A stretch of 21,107 nt of DNA from a virus, in the IMG/VR virus record IMGVR_UViG_3300027797_000176, positions 1-21,107 of that record; one strand, written 5' to 3'. The translations under genes were made by a program, and so were the position numbers. The notes under the pieces were generated by a model that saw nothing but the letters and a program-made list of their open reading frames with translations, searched no databases and was not told the DNA's origin. Positions 19,472 through 21,107 of this stretch are shown piece by piece; positions within the stretch are counted from its first letter, which is position 1, and each line of letters begins with the position of its first letter.

Positions 19472-21107
19472 CTCTCCTTAAGTTTAATGATGAATTAGAC
19501 CTTTGTAAAGCTAATACTAAATCATTGCCTCTTAATACAAAAGAACCTCCATTAGACATCCCATTACTTGAATTAGCACCACTATTAAATGCACTACCTA
19601 ATATGCTATCTAATTTAGATAATGGCATAACGGCTTCGCTTTCTCCACCCTCACCTACCATTGCAAAAGTAGGTTTGCTTACTATTCCACCTTCAGCTAA
19701 AGGAGTAAATCCAAATAATTTACTTAAGCCACCAAGTAAACCTCCAGTTAAATCATTAGTTGTTCCAGCTGCACCGCCCATTCCTAGAGCAGTCATAATT
19801 CCTTTAAATATTAAAGCCTGTACAACCATTTGTGCAAGTTGTAATGTCATATCCTTAAATACATTTAAAACTGCATCTCCAATATTATCACCACTTTGTA
19901 ATGCTTGAAATACATTACCAAGACCTTCTGCAAGAAATCTAGAAGTTACCTCAGCCTCATTTAATAAATAATTAAATTTAGCTTGTTCGGTAGCAGCTTG
20001 TGCAATTGCTTGAGCTTCTAAAATAGCTTGAGATGGACCTTTAGTTAAAGGAGATTGTGGTGCTAATGGAACTACTGGTAAAGCATTTCTTACTTGTGGA
20101 ATAAATGTTCCAACTTGTTCAGCAGTTAATTTAGTAAACGCTTTATAGTTTTTAGTTACTTCTATAATAGTTTTATCTAAATCTTTTGCACCTTTATCCA
20201 TTACATAATACGCATTATTTGATTTTAACGCATTATCTATTGTTGTAAATACTTCTTTATTTAAATCGGCAATCCCATTTGTTAAATCCGTTACTGATTT
20301 GTTTGCTGCATCAAAAGCATTTTTATCTCTATTAGTTACGGATGCCATTGTTACTGAAGCATCAACATAACCATTAACCATATTTTTAGACCTTTCTACA
20401 CTTGCAGCATAATCTTCACCAGCTTTCTTTGCTAATTTTGTTGCATCTGATAATTTTATATTTTTATCAGCAATTTCATCAATATATCTTGAAGTAATTG
20501 CTTGTGCAACTAAAGCATCAGTATATAATGTAACTGCTTTTCTAGCATCATCAGTTGTCTTAATTGTTGCGGTATATGAAGCATTTACTTTCCCTAATTC
20601 ACTTCTAACTGCATCTAATGCTTCTTTTCTCCTAGCATCAGTATTTGTTGCATCTTCAGCAACTCTAATATATGCTAATAATTTAATTCCACTTTCACTT
20701 GCAGATGCTCGTGCCTTATCTAAACTTTCCTTAAATTTATCTTGTGCTTCACTAGCTGCATCTGTACCATTTATAAACTTTGCTATTTTAGGACCAAATG
20801 CGACTATCAAAGATGAAACAACACCTAATGCAAGACCAATACCTGCTGGTCCCATTAAGCCTTTAGCCATCTCCTTTAAAGCACTACTTGCAGAACCAGT
20901 TGTTTGTTTTAAACTTTGGAATGATTCTAATAAAGGGTTTAAGTTATTCGCAATACCGATAAAACCATAAGGAGCATCTTGTGCAACCCTTGAAACATTG
21001 ACCAAAGACTGATTAACTTGATTAGTTATTGGTGTTACTCTTTTAAATGCAGTACCTAATTGAGTTGTAGCAGTAACAGTTTCCTGTATATTTTGAACGG
21101 CTTGTTT
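19461..21107 (-). CDS. Tail tape measure protein, 5' end outside window
   Basis: The frame is open to the window edge, giving 548 residues of the C-terminal part of a tape measure. A hydrophobic segment MAKGLMGPAGIGLALGVVSS with IVAFG is typical of the membrane-penetrating stretch. Long helical Lys/Asp/Ala-rich runs follow. The C-terminus has LAEGGIVSKPTFAMVGEGGE, then AVMPLSKL, the conserved 'GGI...P....GE.G.EAV.PL' ending of tape measures. A TTG at 21005 could serve as a start but the reading continues upstream without a stop, so I treat it as partial. Its full length would set tail length. Confidence 0.88.
   Translation of the reverse strand, partial: KQAVQNIQETVTATTQLGTAFKRVTPITNQVNQSLVNVSRVAQDAPYGFIGIANNLNPLLESFQSLKQTTGSASSALKEMAKGLMGPAGIGLALGVVSSLIVAFGPKIAKFINGTDAASEAQDKFKESLDKARASASESGIKLLAYIRVAEDATNTDARRKEALDAVRSELGKVNASYTATIKTTDDARKAVTLYTDALVAQAITSRYIDEIADKNIKLSDATKLAKKAGEDYAASVERSKNMVNGYVDASVTMASVTNRDKNAFDAANKSVTDLTNGIADLNKEVFTTIDNALKSNNAYYVMDKGAKDLDKTIIEVTKNYKAFTKLTAEQVGTFIPQVRNALPVVPLAPQSPLTKGPSQAILEAQAIAQAATEQAKFNYLLNEAEVTSRFLAEGLGNVFQALQSGDNIGDAVLNVFKDMTLQLAQMVVQALIFKGIMTALGMGGAAGTTNDLTGGLLGGLSKLFGFTPLAEGGIVSKPTFAMVGEGGESEAVMPLSKLDSILGSAFNSGANSSNGMSNGGSFVLRGNDLVLALQRSNSSLNLRRGGI

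Overview
This looks like a 21 kb piece of an AT-rich tailed-phage genome (siphovirus-like: tape measure, tail hub, tail-tube-fold protein and fibre) that infects, or is integrated in, a member of the Bacteroidota. The host inference rests on three things seen in the sequence. Start codons lack Shine-Dalgarno sites and are preceded by A-rich leaders. Promoters fit the Bacteroidota form TTTG-N19..21-TAnnTTTG. The gene repertoire (DUF5681-type small-terminase candidate, standalone DnaA domain IV, Pesticin-like lysozyme, S74 fibre) is familiar from phages of this phylum. Every supported gene is on the minus strand, so genes are read from high to low coordinates. No integrase or repressor is visible, so the lifestyle cannot be judged.

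Layout in the order of transcription. 21107-12038 is the tail module: tape measure (5' end outside the window), a tail hub-like protein, a tail-tube-fold protein carrying an inserted domain, a 1145-residue fibre with a self-cleaving S74 chaperone, and two small structural or accessory proteins. 12011-10284 is a lysis cassette: several small membrane proteins joined by TAATG and ATGA overlaps, a membrane-anchored protein that may be spanin-like, and a Pesticin/T4-type lysozyme. 10269-9070 holds a DEDD exonuclease with a zinc ribbon, a small hypothetical protein and a mini HELLH metallopeptidase. It ends in a strong intrinsic terminator.

9069-8603 is the only gene-free stretch. It carries two terminators, a pair of GTTATAAC palindromes, several TTATC-containing nonamers (a possible origin or operator region) and a clear leftward promoter. 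From that promoter runs a long early/replication operon (8602-4967): tiny proteins including a ribbon-helix-helix regulator, a DnaA domain IV protein, an ERF annealing protein, a zinc ribbon, a small protein with an SSB-type acidic tip, a helix-turn-helix protein and a replication-organizer-like protein. Two exact DnaA-box matches flank erf. Directly upstream of the replication-organizer gene is a compact leader RNA with two hairpins whose seven-base loops are perfectly complementary, followed by a terminator-like stem and U-run. I regard this as the most interesting element in the window.

5046-1 continues with hypothetical proteins, a NinG/Rap nuclease, a free-standing NUMOD-HNH endonuclease, a ParB-like/DNA methyltransferase fusion, then a second strong promoter that reads into the terminase genes (small-subunit-like protein and TerL, cut by the window edge). 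Annealing (ERF), junction processing (NinG), SSB-tip recruitment and DnaA-box binding suggest a recombination-linked replication module whose concatemers are then packaged by the terminase.
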